DNA from: Listeria booriae
GTDB lineage: Bacteria > Bacillota > Bacilli > Lactobacillales > Listeriaceae
DNA length: 64,000 bases
Assembly: GCF_000766865.1 (NCBI RefSeq)
Contig: NZ_JNFA01000023.1
Location: forward strand, 186,001-250,000
Direction: 5' to 3'
In this document: positions 28,686 through 38,644 of the stretch, one piece after another
How positions within the stretch are numbered: the first letter of the stretch is position 1
How the letters are laid out: each line of letters begins with the position of its first letter
Made by a program: the position numbers and the translations under genes
Notes under the pieces: model-generated
Databases searched by the model: none
Seen by the model: only the letters and a program-made list of their open reading frames with translations
What the model was told of the DNA's origin: nothing

Positions 28686-29873
28686 ATGAAAGCAACAGGA
28701 CTTATCGTGGAGTACAATCCCTTTCATAATGGGCATTTACTACATCTGAACGAAGCTAAAAAGCAAACCGGTGCAGAGGTTATCATCGCTGTGATGAGCG
28801 GCTCTTTCTTGCAGCGCGGCGAACCAGCTTTACTGCCAAAATGGGAACGGGCAAAAATGGCTGTCGATGCTGGCCTTGATTTAGTCGTGGAACTTCCTTT
28901 TCATTTTGCGACTCAACAAGCGGCAATTTTCGCAAATGGGGCTGTGGAAATTTTGGCGGCGCTCGGCGTATCCTCGATTTTTTTTGGAAGCGAAAATGGG
29001 GATGCAAAAAGTTTTTCAAAAGCGGCTAGCGTAATCTCTGGACAAAACGATGCGTTTAAGGCTGCTATCCGTCGATATTTGGATGATAAGACACATAGCT
29101 ATGCCACGGCATGGAACTTGGCAATTCGCGAGCTAGCGCCCGATTTAGCGCTTGATTTAACGCAACCTAATAATATTCTAGGTTTTCACTACACACTTGC
29201 TGCTGTCAGCCAACAAGTTCCCATCACTATGGCAACAATGAAACGCCAAAATGCAGCCTATCACGACCATTCGCCATCCCATCAATCCATCGCAAGCGCC
29301 ACAGCAATTCGGCACATGCTTTTAAAAGACGATTTAGCGGCTGTTTCGCAATACGTTCCTGAAACCACATTCCGCATCCTACAGAATTACCAACAAACAC
29401 ACAATTTCGCGTCATGGCACCATTTCTGGCCACTCTTAAAATATCAGCTCATCACCGCATCAACCGAACAATTACAACAAATTCGCGGCATCACCGAAGG
29501 CATCGAAAACCGCCTACAAAAAGCCGCCCTGCACGCTGATAACTTCGAGGATTTCCTAGTCCAAACCGTCACCAAGCGCTACAGCAAATCTCGCATCCAT
29601 CGCACTGCCTTACAAATTCTCATGCAACAACAAGAAGCAGAAGTCCCATCCCAGAACTACATCCGCATCCTCGGCATGTCAGCAACCGGCCAGCGCTACT
29701 TGAACCACATCAAAAAAGAAATACCATTACCGCTCGTAAGCACGATGTCCAAAGCAAACCCAGCACTTATTCAAAACGACATTCGCGCAACCCAACTCTA
29801 TTCGCTCGCACCAACATTGTCCGACCAAATACAGCGCGACTTCCAAACCCCTATCTACCGAAAAAATCCTTAA
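28686..29873 (+). CDS. tmcAL: tRNA(Met) cytidine acetate ligase TmcAL
   Basis: Acetylates C34 of the elongator tRNA-Met anticodon using acetate and ATP (formerly ylbM). 395 aa with the nucleotidyltransferase-type motif EYNPFHNGH (H17-N-G-H20) and the SGSFLQRGEPAL segment (about 38-49). Plus-strand gene between two minus-strand units, as in B. subtilis where ylbM adjoins ylbN. RBS GGAGTG. The stop codon lies within the downstream terminator stem. Confidence 0.95.
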   Translation: MKATGLIVEYNPFHNGHLLHLNEAKKQTGAEVIIAVMSGSFLQRGEPALLPKWERAKMAVDAGLDLVVELPFHFATQQAAIFANGAVEILAALGVSSIFFGSENGDAKSFSKAASVISGQNDAFKAAIRRYLDDKTHSYATAWNLAIRELAPDLALDLTQPNNILGFHYTLAAVSQQVPITMATMKRQNAAYHDHSPSHQSIASATAIRHMLLKDDLAAVSQYVPETTFRILQNYQQTHNFASWHHFWPLLKYQLITASTEQLQQIRGITEGIENRLQKAALHADNFEDFLVQTVTKRYSKSRIHRTALQILMQQQEAEVPSQNYIRILGMSATGQRYLNHIKKEIPLPLVSTMSKANPALIQNDIRATQLYSLAPTLSDQIQRDFQTPIYRKNP

Positions 29874-29895
29874 TCAGCGCGATTAAGGATTTTTT
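29861..29895. terminator. Bidirectional terminator tmcAL / ylbL
   Basis: Perfect 15-bp stem AAAAAATCCTTAATC and complement, 5-base loop. Shared by convergent tmcAL (+) and ylbL (-). Confidence 0.93.
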
Positions 29896-29899
29896 CATC

Positions 29900-30949
29900 T
29901 TATTTTGCTTTCACGGTTTTCAAATAATCGAGTGCATCTTGGAATGTCTTCACAGGAACCACTTTCATTTTCGAATCGATTGCTTTAGCTGTTTTCACCG
30001 CTTCTTCGTAATTACTCACAGCGCCCGGTTCCACTTTCTTCAGCTCTGCAGTCACCGTATCATCTGGCGCAAAGAAAATCTCTGCATCCGCACGATCCGC
30101 CGCGACGATTTTTTGGTCAATCCCGCCGATTCTGCCGACATTTCCGTCCACATCAATCGTTCCCGTACCTGCGATATTACGTCCTTTCGTCCAGTCCGTA
30201 TCACCGAAATGATTATAAATTTCTAGCGTGAACATAAGACCCGCAGAAGGTCCGCCAATTTTATCAGAATCAATCTTTATTTTTGGATCGGTAACTAACT
30301 TCTGATCATCGACGAGCGAAATACCGATTCCGGGTGTGCCTTTTTTATCAATATCAATCAATTCAATCGACGCTTTCTCCGATTTATCTTCATGTTTGTA
30401 GCTCACTTCGACTTTATCGCCGACTTTTTTGCTACGTACATATTTAATAAATTCAGCGCTAGACGCAAAGGATTTCCCGTCAATTGCCGTGATCAAATCC
30501 CCTGCCGCAAGGTATTTCGCAGCTGGCGCATCCGGCATGACGCTAAGTACATACACACCACGATACTCCACTTTCACCGATTTCCCCGCCGCTTTATATG
30601 CTACTTGAATCGCATTGTTTTTCGATTGGTTCATGAGTGATAATTGACGAACATTGTATTCCTCATCCGTTTCATGTTCCCCACGAACATCGGATTCTTT
30701 CTCAAGCTCCTGATACGGCAACACTTTCGCCGCTAAGTAAGAATAAATATTGGCCTGCCCCATCGCAATCGTCACTAACCGAAACACGCCTTTGCCATTA
30801 CTCGAATACCCTTCCACCGACACCAGCGGATCCAATTTATCTGCACTACCAGGCCTCGTGACATAGTACGGAAGCGGTACAAAGAACGCCACCACCAAAA
30901 CTAACACAATAAGCCCAGCTAAAAGTTTTTTCCAATTTCGTCTAATCAT
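29900..30949 (-). CDS. ylbL: PDZ / Lon-like S16 membrane protease
   Basis: Membrane-anchored serine protease: one N-terminal helix (about 9-27), PDZ domain (about 120-200), and a Lon-type proteolytic domain with the Ser-Lys dyad S235 (GGPSAG) and K280 (DQK). 349 aa. In B. subtilis YlbL degrades the division inhibitor YneA after DNA damage, together with CtpA. Starts 2 bp after the coaD stop; same transcript as coaD and rsmD. Confidence 0.94.
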   Translation of the reverse strand: MIRRNWKKLLAGLIVLVLVVAFFVPLPYYVTRPGSADKLDPLVSVEGYSSNGKGVFRLVTIAMGQANIYSYLAAKVLPYQELEKESDVRGEHETDEEYNVRQLSLMNQSKNNAIQVAYKAAGKSVKVEYRGVYVLSVMPDAPAAKYLAAGDLITAIDGKSFASSAEFIKYVRSKKVGDKVEVSYKHEDKSEKASIELIDIDKKGTPGIGISLVDDQKLVTDPKIKIDSDKIGGPSAGLMFTLEIYNHFGDTDWTKGRNIAGTGTIDVDGNVGRIGGIDQKIVAADRADAEIFFAPDDTVTAELKKVEPGAVSNYEEAVKTAKAIDSKMKVVPVKTFQDALDYLKTVKAK

Positions 30950-30951
30950 CC

Positions 30952-32008
<1,057 letters not shown>

Positions 32009-32084
32009 CTATGTACCCTCCTTAAAACATAAAACAGCACAACCCAACCTCAAAAAACGAGGTCGAATCATGCCGCGACAATTA

Positions 32085-32366
32085 TTAAATACTAATTTGT
32101 ACGTCTTCCATGCGGTCACGAAACTTCATGTCTTTCTTCGATTCGTATTCGGTGTTTAAAAACGGCCGATACGATAATTCCACACGTTTCACATAATGGA
32201 ATCGCGATAACTTGGCTGAAATCTCTTCCACGTCCACCATATCGCAATAAAGCACCGCATATTTCAATTTTCGAGAAACATAATGCACATTTCCAAAACG
32301 CTTCAAAGAACGCACTTGCTTCAAATGATTCATCCAAATGATAATCGATTGGCGTTCATTCTCCAT
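32085..32366 (-). CDS. ylbG: DUF2129 protein YlbG
   Basis: 93-aa cytosolic protein of the UPF0298/DUF2129 family, found only in Firmicutes between ylbF and rsmD. Function unknown. Core [19 protein letters not shown], then [10 protein letters not shown]. 76 bp upstream of rsmD. Confidence 0.88.
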   Translation of the reverse strand: MENERQSIIIWMNHLKQVRSLKRFGNVHYVSRKLKYAVLYCDMVDVEEISAKLSRFHYVKRVELSYRPFLNTEYESKKDMKFRDRMEDVQISI

Positions 32367-32384
32367 TGCTTATTTCCCCTTTCT

Positions 32385-32834
32385 TTAAGCAGAGCAGCCA
32401 CAACCGCCGCCACTGCCACATCCCCCAGTGGAACAAGCCGATTTCGTTTCAAAAAACGGATTTCCCGTAGGAACTTTAATATTTTCCGAGACGGCTCCTG
32501 CCAAAATGAAACTGATTTCATCGAGTAAGCTTTGTAAATCCATCTCTGCTTGCCGAAACGCTGCGACATGTTCATCCATATCCACTTCGCGTTTGTACTG
32601 ACGAGCCAAGCGATTCACTTCTTTATAGTCCGGATGATAGCGCCCAAAACGCTGCACTTCATCATACTGCTCTTTTATCTTTGCTAAGCGTTCGACACGC
32701 TGCTGTGTTTGTAAACTGTTCGTCATTTGCGAAAGACATACACGATAACGCTCCGCCTCCGCCGACTCTAAAATCATCGATGCAAGATCATCTGACAAAT
32801 CTAACAATGCCAAATTTTCCATCGTAGCAAGCAT
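32385..32834 (-). CDS. ricF: RNase Y-specificity factor RicF (YlbF)
   Basis: Member of the RicA-RicF-RicT complex that steers RNase Y cleavage of selected transcripts and binds Fe-S clusters. 149 aa, helical, starting MLATMENLALL as in B. subtilis YlbF (MYATMES, recalled). The C-terminus is Cys- and Gly-rich (four Cys in the last 17 residues), fitting cluster ligation. The start at 32834 was chosen by AAGGTGG RBS and homology; the frame extends 20 codons upstream. 18 bp before ylbG. Confidence 0.9.
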   Translation of the reverse strand: MLATMENLALLDLSDDLASMILESAEAERYRVCLSQMTNSLQTQQRVERLAKIKEQYDEVQRFGRYHPDYKEVNRLARQYKREVDMDEHVAAFRQAEMDLQSLLDEISFILAGAVSENIKVPTGNPFFETKSACSTGGCGSGGGCGCSA

Positions 32835-32902
32835 CTTGCCACCTTCTTTCCATCGTAAATCGATAACACGGTCTATTATAGCACGATTCCACAAAAAACG
32901 CC

Positions 32903-33967
32903 TTATTTTTGCAAGAAGTTCTGCGTGTAATATTTCCGATAAGTTCCAGAACCGATATCCGTAAAGCTCTTATCAAACAAGTTCTTGCGGTGCCCAGCCG
33001 AGTTCAGCCAGCCTTCCACAGCCGCCGGACCGTCCAAATAATTAGACGCAATATTCTCCGCTGCTTTCTGATAATCAATCCCCGCCTGACTCATCCGATC
33101 CGCAAGCGAACCATACTTCGGCGAATCATGGTCAAAGTAATTGTTCTGTTGCATATCGACACTGTGCCCAAACGCCACTTCCGCCACACGCTCATTCCAA
33201 ACCAACTCGCCCGCATCATAACGCTTCCTGAAAATATTTGTAATATCAAACACCTGCTGGTCCGACGCCTTATCAATCGCATCCCACTGCGCATCCGTCA
33301 CCTTATCCTTAAAAATATCCCCTTGATATGTCATTTCATACGGATGCATCTTAATCAGCGATAATTTATTAAAATACCGGATACTAATCACCTTCGACTC
33401 AAACTTATCGAAATTAACCTGCGCATAAACCCCGCCACCTAAACTAATCAGCGGACGAATATTAAGCTCATCTTCCGACAACTCAAAACGATAATAATTG
33501 TCCTGATAATTAAACGTAATTTCCGACTGCAATTTCATATTCAAAAATACTTTTTCCGTGTCCATACCAATCTCAAACGGTTTTAGCGGCAAATCCTCAC
33601 CCAGCGCATAAATCGTCTGCACCCGATTATTCAACACACCAACCTGCATATACTGCCCATCCGACCGATGAAAAATATAATTCTGATACCCATACGGCGT
33701 CGCATCTTTCCGTTTCGGAGCCCCGTACCGCTTCTCCAAAACCTCGACATCTTTATTCACATAAACAGCAAGACTCGCCTGATTCTCCACTTTCGCCTTG
33801 CCATCATCCGTCTTATTCTTATCCACATTTCCTTGCTGCACTGCTTTATCATCAACAGAATTAACCTCTGTAGGCTTCTCAAAAAACAAGTCTGTATAGT
33901 AACCAATAAATAAACAAATCACTACAACAGCCAGTGTACGTAAAATAAATCGCATATATTTCTGCAC
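32903..33967 (-). CDS. CAP/SCP-domain secreted protein, YlbC-like
   Basis: 354 aa: N-terminal membrane helix or signal anchor (about 8-25), hydrophilic linker, a CAP-associated N-terminal domain (about 65-215) and a CAP/SCP domain (about 230-350) with HSVDMQQNNYFDHDSP, AENIA and GHRKNLFDKSFTDIG. Corresponds to B. subtilis ylbC by position and domain order. Extracellular role unknown. Confidence 0.88.
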   Translation of the reverse strand: MQKYMRFILRTLAVVVICLFIGYYTDLFFEKPTEVNSVDDKAVQQGNVDKNKTDDGKAKVENQASLAVYVNKDVEVLEKRYGAPKRKDATPYGYQNYIFHRSDGQYMQVGVLNNRVQTIYALGEDLPLKPFEIGMDTEKVFLNMKLQSEITFNYQDNYYRFELSEDELNIRPLISLGGGVYAQVNFDKFESKVISIRYFNKLSLIKMHPYEMTYQGDIFKDKVTDAQWDAIDKASDQQVFDITNIFRKRYDAGELVWNERVAEVAFGHSVDMQQNNYFDHDSPKYGSLADRMSQAGIDYQKAAENIASNYLDGPAAVEGWLNSAGHRKNLFDKSFTDIGSGTYRKYYTQNFLQK

Positions 33968-34044
33968 TCCTTCATGCTACTATACTCTATTGTATCGGCT
34001 TTTCCCCAAAAATACTAGTAGGAAAAACAAAATATCTTACAATA

Positions 34045-34076
34045 GAAAAACCTGACCTAAAAAGCAGATCAGGTTC
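34045..34076 (-). terminator. Terminator of ctaB
   Basis: Minus strand: AACCTGA, 13-base loop, TCAGGTT, then TTTC. Located just beyond the ctaB stop. Confidence 0.8.
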
Positions 34077-34083
34077 CAAACAA

Positions 34084-34992
34084 TTATAAGAACACACCGA
34101 TAATAACCATCGATACGAATAAAATCGTCATATAATTAATCGAGTATACAAAACTAATACGCGCCCACTTCATGCTGTCTTCCATCTTGAATCCGTAGAA
34201 ACAAATGGCCAACCAAATCACATTCAGTACCGTTGCCAGAATCACGTACACAAGACCTAATTCCCACATGAAAAACGGCAAGATGGTCAGTAACACAACC
34301 CAAAACAACGTACTCCATTTCGTCCGTTCAATACCTTTTACAACTGGGAGCATCGGAATTCCCGCTGCCGCATATTCTTCTTTCCGCTTAATCGCAATCG
34401 CATAAAAATGCGGCGGTTGCCAACAAAACATCACTAAGAACAACATAATCGGCACAGCGCTAAAACTTGGCTCTACTGCAAACCACCCAATAAGCGGCGG
34501 CACAGCCCCAGAAAAACTACCAATAACCGTATTACTCACAAGTTTACGTTTTGCCCACATCGAGTAAACAACAACATACAAGAAGATCCCGATTAAACCG
34601 ATCACACCTGCTTGCCAAGTCGTCATAAACAACAATGCTTCCCCAACAACACCAAGCGCTACAGCAATAAGCAACGCTCGCTTACCTGAAATTTTGCCAG
34701 TCATTGTCGGTCTATTTTTTGTTCGTTCCATGATACCATCGATATCGCGGTCAATCACATTATTAAACGCTCCAGACGCCGCTACGACCATTCCCGACCC
34801 TAGGATTGTAAAAATAAGCACGTCTAAATTCTGTATAAATGAAACACCTGTTAACTGAAAAGCAAGCCACATTCCCGTAAAAGCAGTAATCGTGTTAGAG
34901 TTAACAATTCCTATCTTCACGAGCTCCGTAAAATCTTTCACAGTGAACTTAGCAGCAACATCGACCTTTGCTGTCTTTTCCATTTGATTCAC
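34084..34992 (-). CDS. ctaB: Protoheme IX farnesyltransferase (heme O synthase)
   Basis: Membrane prenyltransferase (UbiA family) that adds farnesyl to heme B giving heme O, the precursor of heme A for terminal oxidase. About 302 aa with nine hydrophobic segments; the Asp-rich motif NNVIDRDIDGIMERT (about 74-88) binds the prenyl diphosphate. GTG at 34992 has GGGGGA 8 nt upstream; an ATG three codons later (34983) is the alternative. Divergent from ctaA, which uses its product. Confidence 0.95.
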   Translation of the reverse strand: MNQMEKTAKVDVAAKFTVKDFTELVKIGIVNSNTITAFTGMWLAFQLTGVSFIQNLDVLIFTILGSGMVVAASGAFNNVIDRDIDGIMERTKNRPTMTGKISGKRALLIAVALGVVGEALLFMTTWQAGVIGLIGIFLYVVVYSMWAKRKLVSNTVIGSFSGAVPPLIGWFAVEPSFSAVPIMLFLVMFCWQPPHFYAIAIKRKEEYAAAGIPMLPVVKGIERTKWSTLFWVVLLTILPFFMWELGLVYVILATVLNVIWLAICFYGFKMEDSMKWARISFVYSINYMTILFVSMVIIGVFL

Positions 34993-35190
34993 TCGTATTT
35001 CCCCCTTAAATTCTGTGCGCATTAGAAATTTTTCACATAAGATTGCTTATTTTTTCACAATCTTTCTATAAATCTCATCCTACTCATTATCGGAAATAAA
35101 CACCCTAATTGTCAACCATTTGGGCTTCATTTATATAAGAAAAATCCGATCCACAACTTTTCATCTCCTTCATTTTCACAAGCCACACCC

Positions 35191-35219
35191 TTTACTTACG
35201 CCAATAAACAAGTTAAAAT
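35191..35219 (+). promoter_or_regulatory. Promoter of ctaA
   Basis: TTTACT (35191-35196), 17-bp spacer, TAAAAT (35214-35219). Predicted start near 35226 lies inside a 7+2+7 palindrome. Confidence 0.65.
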
Positions 35220-35220
35220 G

Positions 35221-35236
35221 ATAATTGTGCAATTAT
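35221..35236. promoter_or_regulatory. Palindrome at the ctaA transcription start
   Basis: ATAATTG-TG-CAATTAT, perfect 7-bp arms, placed at the predicted start site. Looks like an operator; the binding protein is unknown. Confidence 0.5.
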
Positions 35237-35312
35237 AAAAATAGCATTCCTACACGCAGTACATTGCTCAGTTTTGAATTAATACATATTTTAAGGGGGA
35301 AACAAGAATAAC

Positions 35313-36230
35313 ATGAAAACATTTCTAAAAGTCTGGTCCGTCCTGACAATTCTCTGCATGACGTTCGTTGTGTTCGGCGGCGCGCTCGTGACAAAAACCG
35401 GCTCAGCTGACGGATGCGGCAACACATGGCCACTATGTAACGGTCAATTTGTCCGCCTAACAGACATCACTCCAGAAAAAATAATCGAAGTTATGCACCG
35501 ACTAACAACAGGAATTAGCTCGATTTTCGTTATCGTTTTGGCCATTTGCGCATGGATTTACATTAAAGACCGTCGCGAAACCAAACCGCTTGCAATCGTT
35601 GCTGTTGCTTTCCTTGTCCTACAAGCATTTATGGGAGCCGCTGCGGTTATGTGGGGTCAAAACCCTTACATCATGGCATTACATTTCGGAATTTCCATCA
35701 TTTGCTACGCAGCCATCGTACTGCTTTGCCTACTTATTTTTGAAGTAGATAACAAGTTCGATGCCCGCAACATGGTCATTGGCACGAAGTTGAAAGTCAA
35801 TCTTTACTTACTAACGATTTACACATACATCGCAGTCTACACAGGAGCCCTCGTTCGCCACGAAAAAGCGAGCCTTGCCGTTCCAGCTTGGCCGTTTGAA
35901 AATGGTTCGTTCGTGATGCCAACATCCGTTCAAGATTACGTCCAATATTTACACCGATTAGCAGCACTCATTCTCGTTGTTTGGATTTTATACGTCACTT
36001 GGATTGTGTTCCGCGAATATAGCCATTACCGCGTATTGAAATATGCGATGATTCTTGAGATTATTTTCGTAGCCGCGCAGGCCTTCACCGGCATCATGTC
36101 CGTCGTTACAAATGTCAATCTATACATCGCTTTAGCACACAGCCTTATCATCACGATGATGTTTGCCCTGATGACTTACCTATGCTTACTCGCCAGCCGC
36201 AGCAAACAAAATCGCCTCAAAATAAAATAA
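35313..36230 (+). CDS. ctaA: Heme A synthase
   Basis: Oxidises heme O to heme A; eight-helix membrane protein, 305 aa. The extracellular Cys pair of the Bacillus-type enzyme (C36 and C43 in DGCGNTWPLCNG) and the heme-ligand histidines in four helix ends (VMHRLT, ALHFG, LHRLAA, LAHSL) are visible. With ctaB it supplies heme A, presumably for an aa3-type quinol oxidase encoded elsewhere. RBS AAGGGGGA. Confidence 0.96.
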   Translation: MKTFLKVWSVLTILCMTFVVFGGALVTKTGSADGCGNTWPLCNGQFVRLTDITPEKIIEVMHRLTTGISSIFVIVLAICAWIYIKDRRETKPLAIVAVAFLVLQAFMGAAAVMWGQNPYIMALHFGISIICYAAIVLLCLLIFEVDNKFDARNMVIGTKLKVNLYLLTIYTYIAVYTGALVRHEKASLAVPAWPFENGSFVMPTSVQDYVQYLHRLAALILVVWILYVTWIVFREYSHYRVLKYAMILEIIFVAAQAFTGIMSVVTNVNLYIALAHSLIITMMFALMTYLCLLASRSKQNRLKIK

Positions 36231-36235
36231 TGTAG

Positions 36236-36274
36236 AAAGAACGGTCAAACTCATTTGTGAATTTGATCGTTCTT
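36236..36274 (+). terminator. Terminator of ctaA
   Basis: AAGAACG.TCAAA pairs with TTTGA.CGTTCTT (13 bp, one G-T), followed by TATGTT. The T run is weak. Confidence 0.65.
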
Positions 36275-36292
36275 TATGTTAAAATGAAAAAT

Positions 36293-37036
36293 ATGTACAA
36301 AAAGAAAGTAGGCGATTCCACGTTGAAAGCACCGCGTCGAACGATTATTTATGAACTCTTCATGTTTTTGTTAATCTTGATTTCCGTCTTGACTATCCCG
36401 ATTCAAACACCTGCCGTGAACATCCTTAACGGCCTTATTTGGGCGGTTTTCGTGGTCGATTATTTCGCGAGACTGATTCGAGCAAAAGACAAGAAAGAAT
36501 ACATCAAAACACATTTATTCGAACTGATTGCCATTTTACCATTATATAATCTATTTCGTCTTGCACGTATCGTTGGTTTATTCCGAATTCTGCGCCTGAC
36601 TGCCATGGGAAAACGATATATCGTGCCTTTGTATAGTTTTTTGCGTACCAATGGCTTTAATCGAATGGTCGACGCGCTTGTCATTACACTCATTGTAATT
36701 CCGATCCCGCTTATTTTCATTGAACCAAGTATCAAAAATTACCCCGACGCCTTATGGTTCGCCATCGTCACGACAACAACAGTCGGTTACGGCGATATCG
36801 TTCCAGTCACACCAATCGGTCGAACACTCGCGATTTTCCTCATGCTATTTGGAATCGGCTTTATCGGCGCCCTAATTTCCACCATCCGCACCTACATGAC
36901 AAGCAAACGAAAGCAATTAAACAGCTCCGAAAAAATTTCCAAAGTAACCAAAAGCATCGAACAAGTCGGTCCACTCACCGAATCTGAAATCACCATCATC
37001 GAAACTTTTCTTCATTCAAAAAAAGAATTAAAATAA
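36293..37036 (+). CDS. Voltage-gated-like potassium channel
   Basis: Ion channel subunit, about 248 aa: four N-terminal hydrophobic segments with a positively charged fourth helix (LFRLARIVGLFRILRLTAMGKR), then a pore module with the K+ selectivity filter TTVGYGD and a final helix (about 200-220), short cytosolic tail. The layout matches small bacterial Kv-type channels. The start is uncertain: ATG 36293 has no RBS, TTG 36323 has AGTAGG 10 nt upstream. A TAAAAT -10-like element sits at about 36279-36284. Confidence 0.85.
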   Translation: MYKKKVGDSTLKAPRRTIIYELFMFLLILISVLTIPIQTPAVNILNGLIWAVFVVDYFARLIRAKDKKEYIKTHLFELIAILPLYNLFRLARIVGLFRILRLTAMGKRYIVPLYSFLRTNGFNRMVDALVITLIVIPIPLIFIEPSIKNYPDALWFAIVTTTTVGYGDIVPVTPIGRTLAIFLMLFGIGFIGALISTIRTYMTSKRKQLNSSEKISKVTKSIEQVGPLTESEITIIETFLHSKKELK

Positions 37037-37069
37037 GCAGGCCGAGTTCTTCGCTCACAGCCTGCTTTT
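37035..37069. terminator. Bidirectional terminator
   Basis: AAGCAGGC pairs with GCCTGCTT around a 17-base loop, T run in + direction and A/T-rich on the other side. Between the channel gene (+) and the VOC gene (-). Confidence 0.8.
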
Positions 37070-37074
37070 GTTTG

Positions 37075-37491
37075 TTATTTCGTTAAATTAAAAGACCAAC
37101 CAACACCGTATTTATCTGTTAACTGTCCAAATTTTTCTGACCAGAACGTTTGTTGTAACGGCATGATTTTTGTTGCACCATCGGACAACGCATCAAAGTA
37201 GCGCGTCAACTTATCGCCATCTGTCGTCTCCAACACAAGCGTGACATTATTACCACGAACAAGTTCTGACATAAAAGCTGGCGTATCAGAGAACATCACC
37301 GTTTGTCCTTCGATTTGAATACTTGCATTCATCACTAATTCTTTCGTTGCTTCATCCATCGGAAACTCATCGCCATGATCAATGGAACCGTAAGTCATTA
37401 AGTCCTCACAAGTTGATCCGAAAATCTCCCCGTAAAAAGCGATTGCCTCACGTGCTTCTGTTTTCAAGTTAATATATACCCCTAAAGTCAT
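37075..37491 (-). CDS. VOC-superfamily (PhnB-like) protein
   Basis: 138-aa cytosolic protein of the glyoxalase/bleomycin-resistance fold, PhnB-type (SAM-independent demethylubiquinone-methyltransferase-like in databases). Features: LKTEAREAIAFYGEIFG, IQIEGQTVMFSD, FWSEKFGQLTDKYGVGWSFN. No reaction can be assigned. ATG 37491 is preferred since AGGA lies 6 nt upstream; an ATG two codons earlier abuts the RBS. Confidence 0.82.
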   Translation of the reverse strand: MTLGVYINLKTEAREAIAFYGEIFGSTCEDLMTYGSIDHGDEFPMDEATKELVMNASIQIEGQTVMFSDTPAFMSELVRGNNVTLVLETTDGDKLTRYFDALSDGATKIMPLQQTFWSEKFGQLTDKYGVGWSFNLTK

Positions 37492-37571
37492 GTTCATTCC
37501 TACTTTCGATTAGTTTATAACGCTTTCATTCCAAGTAATTATAGCACGATATCGCAAGAAAAGAAAACATC

Positions 37572-38234
37572 CTACAATACGATACCGTCTACAAGATTAA
37601 TCAAACGCGTCTCCACATCAAAGCGATAACGTTCCGCCAACGCCTCCACTTCTAAAATACGAATTAAATCATCCACCGTACCTTTTCCGTGCAAAATTTT
37701 ATCATGACAAAAAGCAACCGTCACAAGATCATCTGGGCGTTCCAGACAAATTAATTCATCGCCAAGTTTGATTTCCCCAACTTCAATCGTCCGGCAAAGA
37801 TATCCAGTATATCCCGTGTTTCTGACCTCTTTGAATAATTCAGATAACTCATTACGCTTCCCGATTGTATTGCATGGATTTCTGGCTTCCGTGACTTGAA
37901 TAATCGCTCCACCAACTCGAAAAACATCACCGATACAAACATCTTTTTCTAACAAACCGGTGACCGTCAAATTCTCACCAAATGCAGCGTCTGGCAAAGT
38001 AATTCCAAACTGTTCGTTCCATCTCACATAATGCTCCGCCGGATAAATACAGACTGTCCGATCCACACCACCATGATGTTTTAAATCATGCGATGCGTCA
38101 TTGACAAAGCCGTGTTGCGTCAGCATTGCTTTTGGAACTTGTTGCTTCATAATTCCCGTCGTCATTGTTCGATTTCTACCAATCGCCATCTCTTTTGGTT
38201 CACCAATTGCTAGCCCTACAATTTTACCAACCAT
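37572..38234 (-). CDS. MOSC-domain protein, YiiM-like
   Basis: 220-aa protein with a MOSC domain (about 25-165): GVDRTVCIYPAEHY, FGENLTVTGL and the conserved Cys in VTEARNPCNTIGKR. E. coli YiiM, the closest recognisable family, is a molybdenum-dependent reductase of N-hydroxylated purines; MOSC proteins act on N-hydroxylated substrates or move sulfur. The C-terminal 3-alpha extension (about 175-215) is the YiiM type. RBS GAGGGG. Confidence 0.86.
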   Translation of the reverse strand: MVGKIVGLAIGEPKEMAIGRNRTMTTGIMKQQVPKAMLTQHGFVNDASHDLKHHGGVDRTVCIYPAEHYVRWNEQFGITLPDAAFGENLTVTGLLEKDVCIGDVFRVGGAIIQVTEARNPCNTIGKRNELSELFKEVRNTGYTGYLCRTIEVGEIKLGDELICLERPDDLVTVAFCHDKILHGKGTVDDLIRILEVEALAERYRFDVETRLINLVDGIVL

Positions 38235-38263
38235 GTATTCACCCCTCTGATGTTTTCAATTTA

Positions 38264-38296
38264 ACAAAAAAACGCCGAACTTTCAAGCTCTGGCGT
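38264..38296 (-). terminator. Terminator upstream of MOSC gene
   Basis: Minus strand ACGCC ... GGCGT stem followed by a T7 run, directly after the stop of the 107-aa membrane gene. Confidence 0.75.
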
Positions 38297-38303
38297 CGTA
38301 TAT

Positions 38304-38627
38304 TTACATTTTATTCGTCGCGACCTTCACAATTCTGACAATTATCCAAATAAAGATGATTACGTTCACAACGACCATTACAATCAGCATAAACAGCACA
38401 ATAAACGTTGTCCCCGCTTCATCTCCAGTGGAAAAACCATACAATCCGACAACAATAATAAACAAAATGTTACATGCAGTCGGTACTAAGTCCACGAAAA
38501 AAACCGTTTTCGCATGCTTTTTTACATATCCTGATGACACTAATAACCAAACCAACGCCGGAAAAACTACCGGCAAAAAGAAATGGCTGGCATAAGATAA
38601 AATCACCCAAACCTTATCATATTTCAT
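38304..38627 (-). CDS. Small membrane protein, unknown
   Basis: 107 aa with three hydrophobic segments (about 8-29, 42-62, 74-98). The first half (SYASHFFLPVVFPALVWLL ... KKHAKTVFFVDLVP) has the feel of DUF4870/Tic20-type proteins, but the match is weak. It follows ycnI by 17 bp, so it may belong to the copper unit. No function assigned. Confidence 0.75.
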   Translation of the reverse strand: MKYDKVWVILSYASHFFLPVVFPALVWLLVSSGYVKKHAKTVFFVDLVPTACNILFIIVVGLYGFSTGDEAGTTFIVLFMLIVMVVVNVIIFIWIIVRIVKVATNKM

Positions 38628-38644
38628 AAAACTTCATTCCCTTT

